Source: GCA-002733465 sp039969155
GTDB lineage: Bacteria > Pseudomonadota > Gammaproteobacteria > Enterobacterales > Kangiellaceae
Assembly (NCBI GenBank): GCA_039969155.1
Contig: JBDVOJ010000105.1
Location: 1 to 64,000 of the forward strand
Reading direction: 5' to 3'
Length of the DNA stretch: 64,000 nt
A program made the translations under genes and the position numbers. This document shows, in pieces, positions 27,390-36,384 of the stretch (position 1 is its first letter; the number at the start of each line of letters is the position of its first letter). Below the pieces are notes generated by a model. It had not been told where the DNA came from. It worked only from the letters and a program-made list of their open reading frames with translations, and ran no database searches.

Positions 27390-27638
27390 ATGGCAAGAGT
27401 AACAGTAGAAGACGCAGTAGACGCAATCGGTAACCGATTTGACCTTATCATGGTCGCTTCTAAGCGAGCTAGACAACTAGCTACCGGTGGCAAAGAAGCG
27501 ATGGTTGATTGGGATGATGACAAACCAACAGTGGTTGCCTTAAGAGAAATTGAAGAAAATCTAGTCTCTACAGAAAATGTCGATAAACTTGGTGCTGCGC
27601 CAGTCGACGAAATGATTGAAGAAAGCATCGAAGAATAG
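27390..27638 (+). CDS. rpoZ: RNA polymerase omega subunit
   Basis: Omega subunit of RNA polymerase, 82 residues. The N-terminus MARVTVEDAVDAIGNRFDLIMVASKRARQL is the family signature, with an acidic tail. It helps assembly of beta-prime and forms part of the ppGpp binding site, fitting its place beside spoT. Shares the gmk-rpoZ-spoT arrangement. The ATG lies 111 bases after gmk. Confidence 0.97.
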   Translation: MARVTVEDAVDAIGNRFDLIMVASKRARQLATGGKEAMVDWDDDKPTVVALREIEENLVSTENVDKLGAAPVDEMIEESIEE

Positions 27639-27680
27639 AACAATTCTTGGTAGCTTCGATTTTTGTCCTAGGAGACTGGT

Positions 27681-29783
27681 GTGTATCTATTTACGGGGCT
27701 TAAAGAGCAATTATTAAGCTATTTAGACGCATCACAAGTTGAAAAAATTCAACAGGCCTACATTTTTGCGCGCGATGCTCATGAAGGCCAACTCCGTTCA
27801 AGCGGCGATCCTTATATTACCCATCCGGTCGCCGTTGCTAAAATTCTAGCAACACTCCATTTAGATTCTCAAACGATCATGGCGGCTTTAATGCATGATG
27901 TTATCGAGGATTGTGAAGTCACCCGTGAAGAGCTCAGCGAAAAGTTTGGCGAACGAGTCGCGGCACTGGTTGAAGGTGTTAGTAAATTAACCCAAATCAA
28001 ATTTAGATCCCGAAAAGAAGCCCAAGCTGAAAACTTCAGAAAAATGATGATGGCCATGGTCGAAGACCTGCGTGTCGTCCTAATTAAACTGGCTGACCGG
28101 CTGCATAATATGCGAACTTTGGGTGCGTTAAACAACGAAAAACGTACTAGAATCGCCAAAGAAACCATGGAAATTTATGCGCCAATTGCTAACAGACTGG
28201 GCATGTTTGCCATTCGTCAAGAATTGGAAGAACTGTGTTTTGCCGCGCAGTACCCGATGCGCAGCCGAGTCTTAAAAGAATCAGTTCGTAAGGCTCGCGG
28301 AAATCGTAAAGAAATCATTAATAGTATCTCTAACAATATCCAGCAAAGGCTTAATGCAGAAGGAATTGGTGCGGATATTCGCGGACGAGAAAAATCCGTA
28401 TATAGCATATATAAAAAGATGCAAAATAAAGTCGGTGTTTTTGAAGAAGTAATGGATGTTTACGGCTTCAGAGTGATCACTGATACAGAAGATAGCTGTT
28501 ATCGTATTTTGGGGCAACTGCACAATTTATATCGTCCAGTCCCAGGCCGTTTTAAAGACTATATAGCAATCCCTAAGACCAACGGATACCAGTCATTGCA
28601 TAGCACTTTAAAAGGCCCACACGGATTACATATTGAAGTCCAGATCAGAACGACTGAAATGGATCAAATGGCTGAAAATGGTGTGGCGGCACACTGGCTC
28701 TATAAGAATCCAACTGATGTTAATCGTGCTGAAGTAAAAGCGCGAGAATGGATGAGTAACCTGATGGAGCTGCAAGAAAACAGCGGTGACTCAATCGAGT
28801 TTATTGAAAGTGTTAAGGTCGATTTATTCCCGGATGAGGTATACGTTTTTACTCCCAATGGAAATATTATCGAATTGCCTAAAAATGCCACACCGGTTGA
28901 TTTTGCTTATGCGATTCATACGGATGTAGGAAATAGTTGTATCGCGTGCAAGGTTGATAGCACCATTGTGTCACTTTCTCGGCCGTTACTAAACGGCCAA
29001 ACTGTAGAGATAATTACTGCGCCAGGCGCGAAACCAAATCCGGGTTGGTTGAGCTTTGTTGCCACCAGTAAAGCCAGAACCAATATTCGACACTTTATTA
29101 AAAACCTAAGAAGAGATGATGCCATAAACCTCGGACGTCGTTTACTAGAAAAATCTTTGGGTAATCAGTCGATAGATTCAATTGATAAAGAAATATTAGA
29201 ACGAGTAACCCAAGAAACCAATAAAGAAAGCTTCGATGATATCTTAGCCGAAATTGGTTTGGGGCAGACCGCAAGTGTCATTATTGCACATCGTCTATCA
29301 CCTGACTCGGAAGCTGAAATTAAAAAACATCATGATAGTAACCGGCCATTAGCGATAAAAGGTACGGAAGGAATGATGATTGAATATGCCAAGTGTTGTC
29401 ATCCAATTCCTGGTGACTCGATTGTCGGTACCATTAGTAGTGGCGGCGGCTTTATCTTGCATCGACAAGATTGTAGAAACATTGCGGATCATTCCACTAA
29501 GCTCGATAAATATGTTCCAGTTCAATGGGAAAAGAATGTTGAAGGTTTATTTCGAGTTGAGCTAAAAGTTGAAGTGATGAATCGTCACGGCGTGCTAGCG
29601 AAAGTCACAAATTTAATAGCCGACGAAGGGGTCAACATTGTCAATGTCGCGATAGATGCAATGGACGGTTCAACTAACTTATTAAGCTTTGCACTCGACT
29701 TAAAAGGGCGGTTACAGTTAGCCAATCTGATCAGAAAAATTCGGTTATTTGACTTTGTAATCAAAGTTTCCAGAAAGCGCTAA
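27681..29783 (+). CDS. spoT: bifunctional (p)ppGpp synthase/hydrolase
   Basis: SpoT/Rsh enzyme of 700 residues. The HD hydrolase domain (about 45-145) carries HPVAVAKIL and LMHDVIED; the synthetase domain (about 235-345) carries FKDYIAIPKTNGYQSLHST; a TGS domain follows (about 390-450), then a Cys-His (CCHPIPGD) region and a C-terminal ACT domain (about 625-695). So it can both make and break the alarmone. The start is GTG 27681 with AGGAGA upstream. Part of gmk-rpoZ-spoT-ridA-trmH. Confidence 0.97.
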   Translation: MYLFTGLKEQLLSYLDASQVEKIQQAYIFARDAHEGQLRSSGDPYITHPVAVAKILATLHLDSQTIMAALMHDVIEDCEVTREELSEKFGERVAALVEGVSKLTQIKFRSRKEAQAENFRKMMMAMVEDLRVVLIKLADRLHNMRTLGALNNEKRTRIAKETMEIYAPIANRLGMFAIRQELEELCFAAQYPMRSRVLKESVRKARGNRKEIINSISNNIQQRLNAEGIGADIRGREKSVYSIYKKMQNKVGVFEEVMDVYGFRVITDTEDSCYRILGQLHNLYRPVPGRFKDYIAIPKTNGYQSLHSTLKGPHGLHIEVQIRTTEMDQMAENGVAAHWLYKNPTDVNRAEVKAREWMSNLMELQENSGDSIEFIESVKVDLFPDEVYVFTPNGNIIELPKNATPVDFAYAIHTDVGNSCIACKVDSTIVSLSRPLLNGQTVEIITAPGAKPNPGWLSFVATSKARTNIRHFIKNLRRDDAINLGRRLLEKSLGNQSIDSIDKEILERVTQETNKESFDDILAEIGLGQTASVIIAHRLSPDSEAEIKKHHDSNRPLAIKGTEGMMIEYAKCCHPIPGDSIVGTISSGGGFILHRQDCRNIADHSTKLDKYVPVQWEKNVEGLFRVELKVEVMNRHGVLAKVTNLIADEGVNIVNVAIDAMDGSTNLLSFALDLKGRLQLANLIRKIRLFDFVIKVSRKR

Positions 29784-29859
29784 GTCGTAAAAACCAAACA
29801 TATCAAAAATAGCAAATAGGCGTGAATAGTTTAGCGCGTTAATTAAGAAGGAAAATAGC

Positions 29860-30243
29860 ATGAGCAAAATCATAGTTCATACCGATGATGCACCCGCGGC
29901 TATCGGAACTTACTCTCAAGCCGTTAAAACTGGTAATACCGTTTATGTTTCAGGCCAAATCCCACTCGACCCAACGACTATGGAGTTCGTGTCTGATGAA
30001 ATAAAACCACAAATTCATCAGGTATTTAAGAATCTATCGGCTGTTGCAAAAGCGTCAGGAGGTAATTTAAATCAGATCGCCAAGTTAAACATTTTCCTAA
30101 CTGATTTATCTTGTTTTCCTCTGGTTAATGAAATTATGGCTGAATACTTTGAACAGCCTTACCCAGCAAGAGCAGCGGTTGGAGTCAAAGAGTTGCCAAA
30201 AGGTGCTCAAGTTGAAATGGATGCCATTATCAGTCTAGATTAA
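29860..30243 (+). CDS. ridA: RidA-family reactive imine deaminase
   Basis: RidA/YjgF-type protein of 127 residues: hydrolyses reactive enamine/imine intermediates produced by PLP enzymes. The N-terminal APAAIGTYSQAV, the KLNIFLTDL stretch and the C-terminal catalytic-Arg region PARAAVGVKELPKGAQVEMDAI match the family. Cytoplasmic trimer in known members. AAGGAAAATAGC precedes the ATG. Lies between spoT and trmH. Confidence 0.95.
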   Translation: MSKIIVHTDDAPAAIGTYSQAVKTGNTVYVSGQIPLDPTTMEFVSDEIKPQIHQVFKNLSAVAKASGGNLNQIAKLNIFLTDLSCFPLVNEIMAEYFEQPYPARAAVGVKELPKGAQVEMDAIISLD

Positions 30244-30279
30244 CCTGTTCGCGGGTCATTGATAATCTAATGAACCGCA

Positions 30280-30987
30280 ATGATATATAGAAGCAAGCGT
30301 TTGAATAATCCACGAAATGATAAAATTATTGAGCTTTTAAACCGGCGTCAAAAAGACATTACCGTGTTTATGGATGAAGTTCATAAGCCTCATAACCTAG
30401 CAGCAATTGTAAGAACTTGCGATGCTATTGGAATTGGCGAAGTCCATGCGGTTTATCCTGAAAGTGTAATTCGTGAATGCCATGGAACTGCCATGGGAAG
30501 TAATCGCTGGGTAACCACTCATACTCATCCGGATTTAGCCAGCGGTATCGAACCGTTAAAAGCTGAGGGTAAGCAAGTTTTGGCGGCCCATTTTTCAGAT
30601 AAAGCGGTCGACTTTCGCAGTATTGACTATACCAAACCGACAGTCGTATTGGTCGGCTCAGAAAAATTTGGAGTAAGCCCAGAAGCAGCCGAACTTGCTG
30701 ATGAGCATGTTCTCATACCGATGCTCGGGATGGTTCAATCATTGAATGTTTCGGTTGCTACTGCAATTATTCTATACGAAGCCCAACGCCAAAGAGAGCA
30801 GGCCGGTATGTACGATTCGCGTCAACTGTCAGATGAACTCTGCGAACGGCTTCGATTTGAATGGTTGCACCCCGAAGTTAAGCGCTTTTGTGAAAAGCAT
30901 GATATTAGATCGCCAAAGATTGACGAAAATGGTGATATTGCCGATCAAGAGTGGCATCAGCTAAGACAATCAATGATTAGTAAGTAA
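30280..30987 (+). CDS. trmH: tRNA (guanosine(18)-2'-O)-methyltransferase
   Basis: SPOUT-class methyltransferase that makes Gm18 in tRNA, using S-adenosylmethionine. 235 residues. Family motifs seen: NLAAIVRTCDAIGIGEVHAV (motif 1, about 40-58), VLVGSEKFGVSPEA (motif 2) and IPMLGMVQSLNVSVATAIILYE (motif 3, knot). Immediately followed by the fusion methyltransferase gene (1 base between stop and start), so probably one transcript. Confidence 0.95.
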   Translation: MIYRSKRLNNPRNDKIIELLNRRQKDITVFMDEVHKPHNLAAIVRTCDAIGIGEVHAVYPESVIRECHGTAMGSNRWVTTHTHPDLASGIEPLKAEGKQVLAAHFSDKAVDFRSIDYTKPTVVLVGSEKFGVSPEAAELADEHVLIPMLGMVQSLNVSVATAIILYEAQRQREQAGMYDSRQLSDELCERLRFEWLHPEVKRFCEKHDIRSPKIDENGDIADQEWHQLRQSMISK

Positions 30988-30988
30988 A

Positions 30989-31825
30989 ATGCTACCGTTG
31001 ATTCATTTTGAGTTTCCGGTAATCGACCTAAGATCGGCTGATAACTACATTCAACGACATCTAATTAACTCTGCCAACATTCCAGTTGAGGAGTTACAAG
31101 AACGAACACATGAATTACCCGAAAAAAGCACACCAATAAACCTAATCGGTGAGTCGAGTCAGGTCGAAATTGCAACTGATTTATTAGAATCCAAAGGTTA
31201 TTCGATCTGCGCTTCGCTGGTCGCAACGCCACAACTGTTATGCGAATCATTTCCTCCTTCTAAGCTAACAAGTGGTACTGAATCTAAACGTTTCTGGAAA
31301 CCTGCCAGCGTAGTGCAATATTTTTGTGATCGTGTGGTTTCTCGAGGCGATTCGATGAAAGGGCTGGATCTGGCTTGTGGTGCCGGGCGAGATAGTATTT
31401 ACCTCGCCCTAAATGGGTGGCAAATGACTTCGGTCGATTCAAGCGAACATGCACTGTTGCGCGTAAAAGGCTCCGCTGCAAGGGCAAATCTTAAAGTCAG
31501 CTGTCTTCAGTTGGATTTAGAGAGGAATGTGCACGAACTTTTAGAGCTGGGGCAGTCTTTTGATCTAATTGTGGTAGTAAGATACTTGCACCGTCCTTTG
31601 CTTCCTTTGTTAGCTGAATTACTCAACGACTCAGGTTATATCATTTATCAAACTTTTATGCAGGGCTGTGAACAGTTTGGTAGTCCAAAGAATCCTCGCT
31701 TTTTGTTAAAACAAGATGAGTTAGCGAAAACATTTCCCGACTTCCAAGTGATTCGTGATGAAGTTGAGCTGTTGACTGACGGAAGACCGGTTAATAGCTT
31801 TATCGCTCAAAAGATTATTAAATAG
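30989..31825 (+). CDS. rhodanese-like / SAM methyltransferase fusion
   Basis: 278 residues in two parts. Residues ~9-85 look like a rhodanese-type domain (VIDLRSADNYIQRHLINSANIP), but the catalytic Cys loop is replaced by INLIGESSQVE, so sulfur transfer is unlikely. Residues ~95-278 are a class I methyltransferase with the SAM site LDLACGAGRDSIYLA (about 123-137) and a VVVRYLHRPLLP motif, close to TehB/Tpm-type small-molecule methyltransferases. Starts 1 base after trmH, hence likely cotranscribed and coupled. Substrate unknown. Confidence 0.8.
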   Translation: MLPLIHFEFPVIDLRSADNYIQRHLINSANIPVEELQERTHELPEKSTPINLIGESSQVEIATDLLESKGYSICASLVATPQLLCESFPPSKLTSGTESKRFWKPASVVQYFCDRVVSRGDSMKGLDLACGAGRDSIYLALNGWQMTSVDSSEHALLRVKGSAARANLKVSCLQLDLERNVHELLELGQSFDLIVVVRYLHRPLLPLLAELLNDSGYIIYQTFMQGCEQFGSPKNPRFLLKQDELAKTFPDFQVIRDEVELLTDGRPVNSFIAQKIIK

Positions 31826-31966
31826 CTGATACTATTGTGGTCGATACTACTGTACTATCTTAGTACTGTGTAAGCTCGATTAACTCGTCTGTATTGAAGA
31901 GCGAAGATAAACAGTGAGTTAAAGTTTGTTGACTAAAAATTTGTTTTAAATTGTTTTGGAAACAAA

Positions 31967-32869
31967 ATGCTGAAAAAGGAAAAACAAAGAGCTGTATTAT
32001 TTGCTGATATCTCGGGAAGTTCAGCATTGTACAAGACTAAAGGAAATAGTAACGCCAAAGCGATTATTGGCCATCTGTTAAATGAAATTCAACTCTTAAC
32101 TGTAAAGCACAAAGGTCGTGTTGTAAAAACAATAGGCGATGAGGTGATGGTCAGTTTCTTATCTGGGCAGAACAGTATCGAGACTGCGGTTGCCATTCAA
32201 GAGAGTTTTTCGGAAAGCTATACTCAACATCATTTAATGGTAAGTATCGGTATCGCCTACGGTGACGTCCTTCTAGAAAAGGGGGATTTGTTTGGGGAAA
32301 CGGTTAACGATGCCGCCTATTTAACTAAGTTAGCCAAAGGGAGCCAAATTCTTTTTTCCGAAGCTATGCTGGCCGAATTGACTGTCGAGCAAAAATCTAA
32401 AGCAAGGGAGTTTGATTGGGTTAAGCTTAAGGGGGCAAAAGAGAGCTCTCCGATATTTCGATATTATTGGCAAGACGAGACAGACTTGCATAATGAAACG
32501 CGATTTTTATCAACTGATGTCGTTTTGGAAGAAGTGACCAAGCAAATACTGACTTTAGAGTATGCTAATCAAGAGATCGTGATAGATCCAAAAATGACAC
32601 CCTATATGATCGGCAGAAATCTTTCGACTTGTCAGCTTGTTCTAGACGACACTCAGATTTCTAGGGAGCATTGCCATATTAGTTATAATCGAGGAAAATT
32701 TGTATTAATCGATCATTCTACTAATGGTTGTTATCTAAAACCTGAAAATGGTCTAGAATTTTACTTAAGAAGAGAAGAGTTTCCATTGTTAGAGAATAGC
32801 CTTTTATCTCTTGGAGTCCCTTCTCACAAATCGAATAGCCATTTGATACAAATAAAGTATCAAAGCTAA
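31967..32869 (+). CDS. class III nucleotide cyclase domain fused to FHA domain
   Basis: 300 residues. Residues ~8-170 form a class III adenylate/guanylate cyclase domain; the two metal-binding Asp are Asp14 (FADISGSS) and Asp58 (TIGDEVM). The transition-state Arg of the usual VNxAAR motif is replaced by Tyr (VNDAAYL, 113-119), so activity may be low or changed. Residues ~195-300 form an FHA domain with GR (216-217), SREH (232-235) and STNG (251-254), a phosphothreonine-binding site. Cytoplasmic. Precedes a ParA-type gene by 27 bases, probably an operon. Confidence 0.85.
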   Translation: MLKKEKQRAVLFADISGSSALYKTKGNSNAKAIIGHLLNEIQLLTVKHKGRVVKTIGDEVMVSFLSGQNSIETAVAIQESFSESYTQHHLMVSIGIAYGDVLLEKGDLFGETVNDAAYLTKLAKGSQILFSEAMLAELTVEQKSKAREFDWVKLKGAKESSPIFRYYWQDETDLHNETRFLSTDVVLEEVTKQILTLEYANQEIVIDPKMTPYMIGRNLSTCQLVLDDTQISREHCHISYNRGKFVLIDHSTNGCYLKPENGLEFYLRREEFPLLENSLLSLGVPSHKSNSHLIQIKYQS

Positions 32870-32896
32870 ACCGGAAAATACTATGAAGGCATCAAT

Positions 32897-33457
32897 ATGA
32901 GGCGTATCGCATTTTGGTCACCGAAGGGCGGTGTGGGTAAAACAACACTAGCTCTCAACTTTGCAGCCGCCGCTTATTATTCGGGACTTAAGGTTATTTT
33001 GTGCGATTTAGATCCGCAGCAGTCTTCGGTGGATGTCTTCTCGGAAAATAAACTTCCTTTTACAGTGGTAAAAGATATGCCTCAAGTTATGCCAAATGTA
33101 GACATATTAGTTTGTGACTATTCTCCCTCTCTTGAGAAGGTGCCGGTAGAGGAAACGATTGTTTTACCAATGCGAGCAAGTATGTTGGACCTAAAAGCGG
33201 TGGCAAGAACTTCAAGATTGGTAAGAGACAAAAGAATCATCAAGTGTGTTAATGCTGTAGATACACGAAGGCATGACGAGAGAATGCTAGCAATGAAGCT
33301 ATATGCCGACGGAGCTCACTTGGTTAAGGACCGCTCCATTTACGTAAGAAGTCTAACCAATGGTCAAACGGTTTTCCAACAGGATGTTTATGGTGCTAGA
33401 GACGCTAAACTTGAAATCAACCGATTATTGGAGCGAGTGCTAAAGCCCGAGAGTTGA
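32897..33457 (+). CDS. ParA/MinD-type ATPase
   Basis: Small deviant-Walker ATPase of 186 residues. The signature KGGVGKTT lies at 10-17 with the extra signature Lys10, and the Walker A' is LCDLDPQQSS (Asp39). Switch II is reduced to VCDYSPS. It lacks a ParA DNA-binding N-terminus and no parB or minE is nearby, so plasmid or septum partitioning is unlikely; such small ATPases position protein complexes. Pairs with the cyclase-FHA gene upstream. Confidence 0.85.
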   Translation: MRRIAFWSPKGGVGKTTLALNFAAAAYYSGLKVILCDLDPQQSSVDVFSENKLPFTVVKDMPQVMPNVDILVCDYSPSLEKVPVEETIVLPMRASMLDLKAVARTSRLVRDKRIIKCVNAVDTRRHDERMLAMKLYADGAHLVKDRSIYVRSLTNGQTVFQQDVYGARDAKLEINRLLERVLKPES

Positions 33458-33492
33458 TGGTTCGGTATCTAAATGAGAATGTGAATTCAATA

Positions 33493-33520
33493 AAAAAAGG
33501 AGGCAAAAGCCTCCTTTTTT
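33493..33520. terminator. bidirectional Rho-independent terminator
   Basis: AAAAAAGGAGGC (33493-33504) pairs with GCCTCCTTTTTT (33509-33520) around AAAA. It ends the ParA-type gene and the convergent histone-like gene. Confidence 0.9.
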
Positions 33521-33542
33521 ATTCTCTATAAGATAGAGCTAA

Positions 33543-34232
33543 TTATTTAGCAGCTGCTTTCTTAGCAGGTGCTTTTTTCTTAGCTTTTTTCTTAGCTTTC
33601 TTTGGCTTTGCGGCCGCTGCTAGAAGCTTAGCTTCAAGCTTAGCTGCTGCTTTAGCTTGCTTAGCTTGTAAACGTGCAACTGCTGCTGCGTCTTTCTTCG
33701 CTGCTGAAGCCATTTTAGCTTTAACACCTTGGATAGCTTTTAGTGAAGCGCTTGCTGCTTTCACTGCATCGTTAGCTGCTTTAACTTTAGCTTTTTGATC
33801 TTTAGCTCTAGCTGCTGCTTTAGCTTTAGCTGACATTGCAGACTTAACGGCCTTCTTAGCTGCTGCTGTTTTCTTTTTAGCTGCAACAGATTTTTTAGCT
33901 GCTACTGCTTTAGTTGCTGCTGCAACTTTAGAAACTAGCCCTTTTAAAGATGCATCTGCTTTTTTAGCTGCTGCTGAAGCTTTGTCGCTAGCTTTAGTTG
34001 CCGCTGCAATCGCCTTATCTACACCCATTGCTGTTTTAGCTGGAGCTGCTTTCTTAGCTGCTGCTTTTTTCTTAGGAGCTGCTTTCTTAGCCGCTACTTT
34101 TTTCTTAGGAGCTGCTTTCTTAGCCGCTACTTTTTTCTTAGGAGCTGCTTTCTTAGCTGCTACTTTTTTCTTAGGAGCTGCTTTCTTAGCTGCTACCTTA
34201 GTTACTTTCTTTTTTACGCCGCCTTTGGCCAT
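33543..34232 (-). CDS. histone H1-like Lys/Ala-rich DNA-binding protein
   Basis: 229 residues made almost only of Ala, Lys, Pro and Val. Near the N-terminus the unit KKAAPKKKVAA is repeated four to five times in tandem; the rest is Ala/Lys-rich helix. This is the composition of bacterial histone H1-like and AlgP-type proteins that coat DNA. I start it at ATG 34232 (MAKGGVKKK), where GGAG sits upstream; the frame extends four residues further to a GTG within the ribosome site. Repeat number is likely variable between strains. A promoter is probable in the AT-rich stretch 34245-34471. Confidence 0.8.
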   Translation of the reverse strand: MAKGGVKKKVTKVAAKKAAPKKKVAAKKAAPKKKVAAKKAAPKKKVAAKKAAPKKKAAAKKAAPAKTAMGVDKAIAAATKASDKASAAAKKADASLKGLVSKVAAATKAVAAKKSVAAKKKTAAAKKAVKSAMSAKAKAAARAKDQKAKVKAANDAVKAASASLKAIQGVKAKMASAAKKDAAAVARLQAKQAKAAAKLEAKLLAAAAKPKKAKKKAKKKAPAKKAAAK

Positions 34233-34471
34233 GATTATCTCCACTTATTTTGAATGTAGTTAGTTCAGTTCGAAGTGTATAACTAGATTGAAAAAAATAC
34301 AAAAAAAAATTAAATAAATTAGCTAAAAAATGCAGTTATTTTTTGTTTTTCGTACTTTTAGCCTGTTAATCGAGGATTTCGAAGTTGATTTAGGTTTAAA
34401 ACGCTAAAAAAGAAGTGAATTTACAGTGCAAAAATATTTGTAATCTCGCCAAATCGCAAAATTAAAGTTTT

Positions 34472-35464
34472 TTATTGTGATTCAGAGTTAATATTCTTAA
34501 CCCATCCAGTGATTAATTTTGCAATAGTGGTATTTTCGATATTAATTTTGGAATTTATTAATGCTGATTGATTGAATCGCCGTTTGGTTGACCTCAATTT
34601 TTGTTGCTTAATTAACTCGACAAAATAGTCATCATTATTTTCGGTGGCAAGAGTAAAAATTGGGTTGTCGATAGATTCAAGAGTTGAGTCTAGTTTTTGG
34701 TATGCGAAAAAAGGTACTGATGGCTCAATGATCACAATGGGTGTATTTGGAGACATTTGTTTTAAACAATCTAACATCCAGTAGGCTGCCTCCCCGTCTG
34801 CTAAAATTATTGTCGGTTCTTCAGTAATTTTGACTAGTTTTAGTGTCTCCTGACAAATCAAAGAAAAATACTCTTGAAAACTGCTGTCAGTCTTAAAGAA
34901 ACCCTCTGTTTTATTTATTGCAGATTCTGGTTCGGGTTCTGGCTTGTCAGATTCTTGTGGGTTAACAGGTTCCTCATTACCAGTCGCTTTTTGTTCTGAT
35001 AAAGCTTGTTGTTCAGAATCCTGTTGGCTTGATTGGTTTTGCTCAATTGTCTCGACTGTTTTTATTTTTCTTTGAAAGTCTGGAAAACCAATATTTGAAC
35101 TAAATGTATTCCAACCTAAATCAGACATTTGACTAGAAAGTGGATTAATTAGACGATTATGTAATGGATTTTCACCCGGTGCATGGAACAAAATTACATT
35201 TCCCCGATAAATTCTGCTTTTGAAGCTTCGTTTGAAGACTAAATGTTGTTCGTTAAGCACGTTAATCCAAGAGATACTTTTATTGTCGATATTCAAAGCT
35301 AGTTTCTTAGGAGCTGCAATGAATCGGATCTTTGCTGATTGCTCTGGGAGTGTCTCGGCGCTTGGGTCGACTGATTCTACATCGGATTGTTCTGCCGTTG
35401 CTGTAAGAGCTGAAGCTAAAATGATGAAGGTAAAAGTTTGTTTGACTAGATAGAACGTTTTCAT
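34472..35464 (-). CDS. DUF3530-type exported protein
   Basis: 330 residues. A signal peptide (about 1-22: KTFYLVKQTFTFIILASALTATA) is followed by a region matching DUF3530 proteins: FHAPGENPLHNRLINPLSSQMSDLGWNTFS. The middle (about 140-185) is a Gln/Glu/Pro-rich spacer, and the C-terminal half looks like an alpha/beta-hydrolase with PTIILADGEAAYWML, where the elbow Ser is replaced, so it may not be an active esterase. Start ATG 35464 is preferred over ATG 35473, which is too close to AAGGA. Function unknown. Confidence 0.7.
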   Translation of the reverse strand: MKTFYLVKQTFTFIILASALTATAEQSDVESVDPSAETLPEQSAKIRFIAAPKKLALNIDNKSISWINVLNEQHLVFKRSFKSRIYRGNVILFHAPGENPLHNRLINPLSSQMSDLGWNTFSSNIGFPDFQRKIKTVETIEQNQSSQQDSEQQALSEQKATGNEEPVNPQESDKPEPEPESAINKTEGFFKTDSSFQEYFSLICQETLKLVKITEEPTIILADGEAAYWMLDCLKQMSPNTPIVIIEPSVPFFAYQKLDSTLESIDNPIFTLATENNDDYFVELIKQQKLRSTKRRFNQSALINSKINIENTTIAKLITGWVKNINSESQ

Positions 35465-35733
35465 TTTTGTCATATCCTTTTAGTAACAACTGGTTCTATT
35501 TCGCCAGATACTAGGTTGGTCTGAAATAGCAATATCTGATGCTGACATAGAATAGTATGGCATATTTTGTTAAATATTGAGTGTCGGTATCTTTAGATAA
35601 GTTTAACCCCCTTCATCAAATTCTCCCGTTTAACTAGATAGAAAGTCTGCTGGTCTTTAAGGTTTGTTTAAATAAATAGCTAATACTAGGTATAAGGACA
35701 ACAGCAATTCGGATTTAAGTTGCTTTAAGAGAG

Positions 35734-36384
35734 ATGAGTTTGTCTGTAAGTATCATCAATAAACCCAATGTAGTTGTTGCAAAAAACGAGAATTTAAAGT
35801 TCACTAGTTCCATGAAAAATAAGACTAGTGATGAGCAACTGATTCTTAAATACTCGAAAGGAGATATGGATGCCTTTGAGGTGCTCTATGTGCGACATAA
35901 AGATAGCTTGTTGAGGTATTGCTTAAGACAATTTACCAGCCGAGCTGTGGCTGAAGAATGCTTTCAAGAAATCTGGATGAAAGTAATCAAAAATAGAACG
36001 AAATATCAACCAAAGGCTCTATTTACAACTTATCTTTACCGCATCGCAACAAATCATGTAATTGATGTTTATCGTAAAGAGAAAAAAAGGCACTTCGATT
36101 GTGAATTTGAAGAAGACTTTTTACCAAATGATGCGGACAAGGTTTCGCAATCCGGGCTTTCCGAGGAACAAAAAATTGTTAATAGAGAGCTAAGGAAGCA
36201 AATTGCATCTTTGCCTTTCGAGCAAAGAAATACTTTATTACTCAAATTGGATAACGGTTTATCCCTAGAAGACATCTCTCAAATCATGGGATGCGGCAAG
36301 GAAACGGTAAAAAGCCGACTAAGATATGCAACTAACAAACTTAAAGAGTTACTCAGCGACTCTTTGGGAGCGAGACAAATATGA
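35734..36384 (+). CDS. ECF-type RNA polymerase sigma factor
   Basis: Sigma-70 family ECF factor of 216 residues. Region 2 (about 40-115) has ILKYSKGDMDAFEVLYVRH and FQEIWMKVIKNR; region 4 (about 155-208) has LPFEQRNTLLLKLDNGLSLEDISQIMGCGKETVKSRLRYATNKLKELL, the -35-reading helix-turn-helix. It overlaps the next gene by four bases (ATGA), so it is likely paired with it as sigma and anti-sigma. An internal start at Met27 is possible. Confidence 0.9.
   Translation: MSLSVSIINKPNVVVAKNENLKFTSSMKNKTSDEQLILKYSKGDMDAFEVLYVRHKDSLLRYCLRQFTSRAVAEECFQEIWMKVIKNRTKYQPKALFTTYLYRIATNHVIDVYRKEKKRHFDCEFEEDFLPNDADKVSQSGLSEEQKIVNRELRKQIASLPFEQRNTLLLKLDNGLSLEDISQIMGCGKETVKSRLRYATNKLKELLSDSLGARQI

Noticed and set aside
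27383..27643. minus-strand frame opposite rpoZ
   Set aside because: It is a shadow of rpoZ in another frame, low in complexity and without a ribosome site.
33982..34263. plus-strand frame opposite the histone-like gene (Phe/Leu/Ala-rich)
   Set aside because: It is the reverse complement of the Lys/Ala repeat and has no ribosome site or independent evidence.
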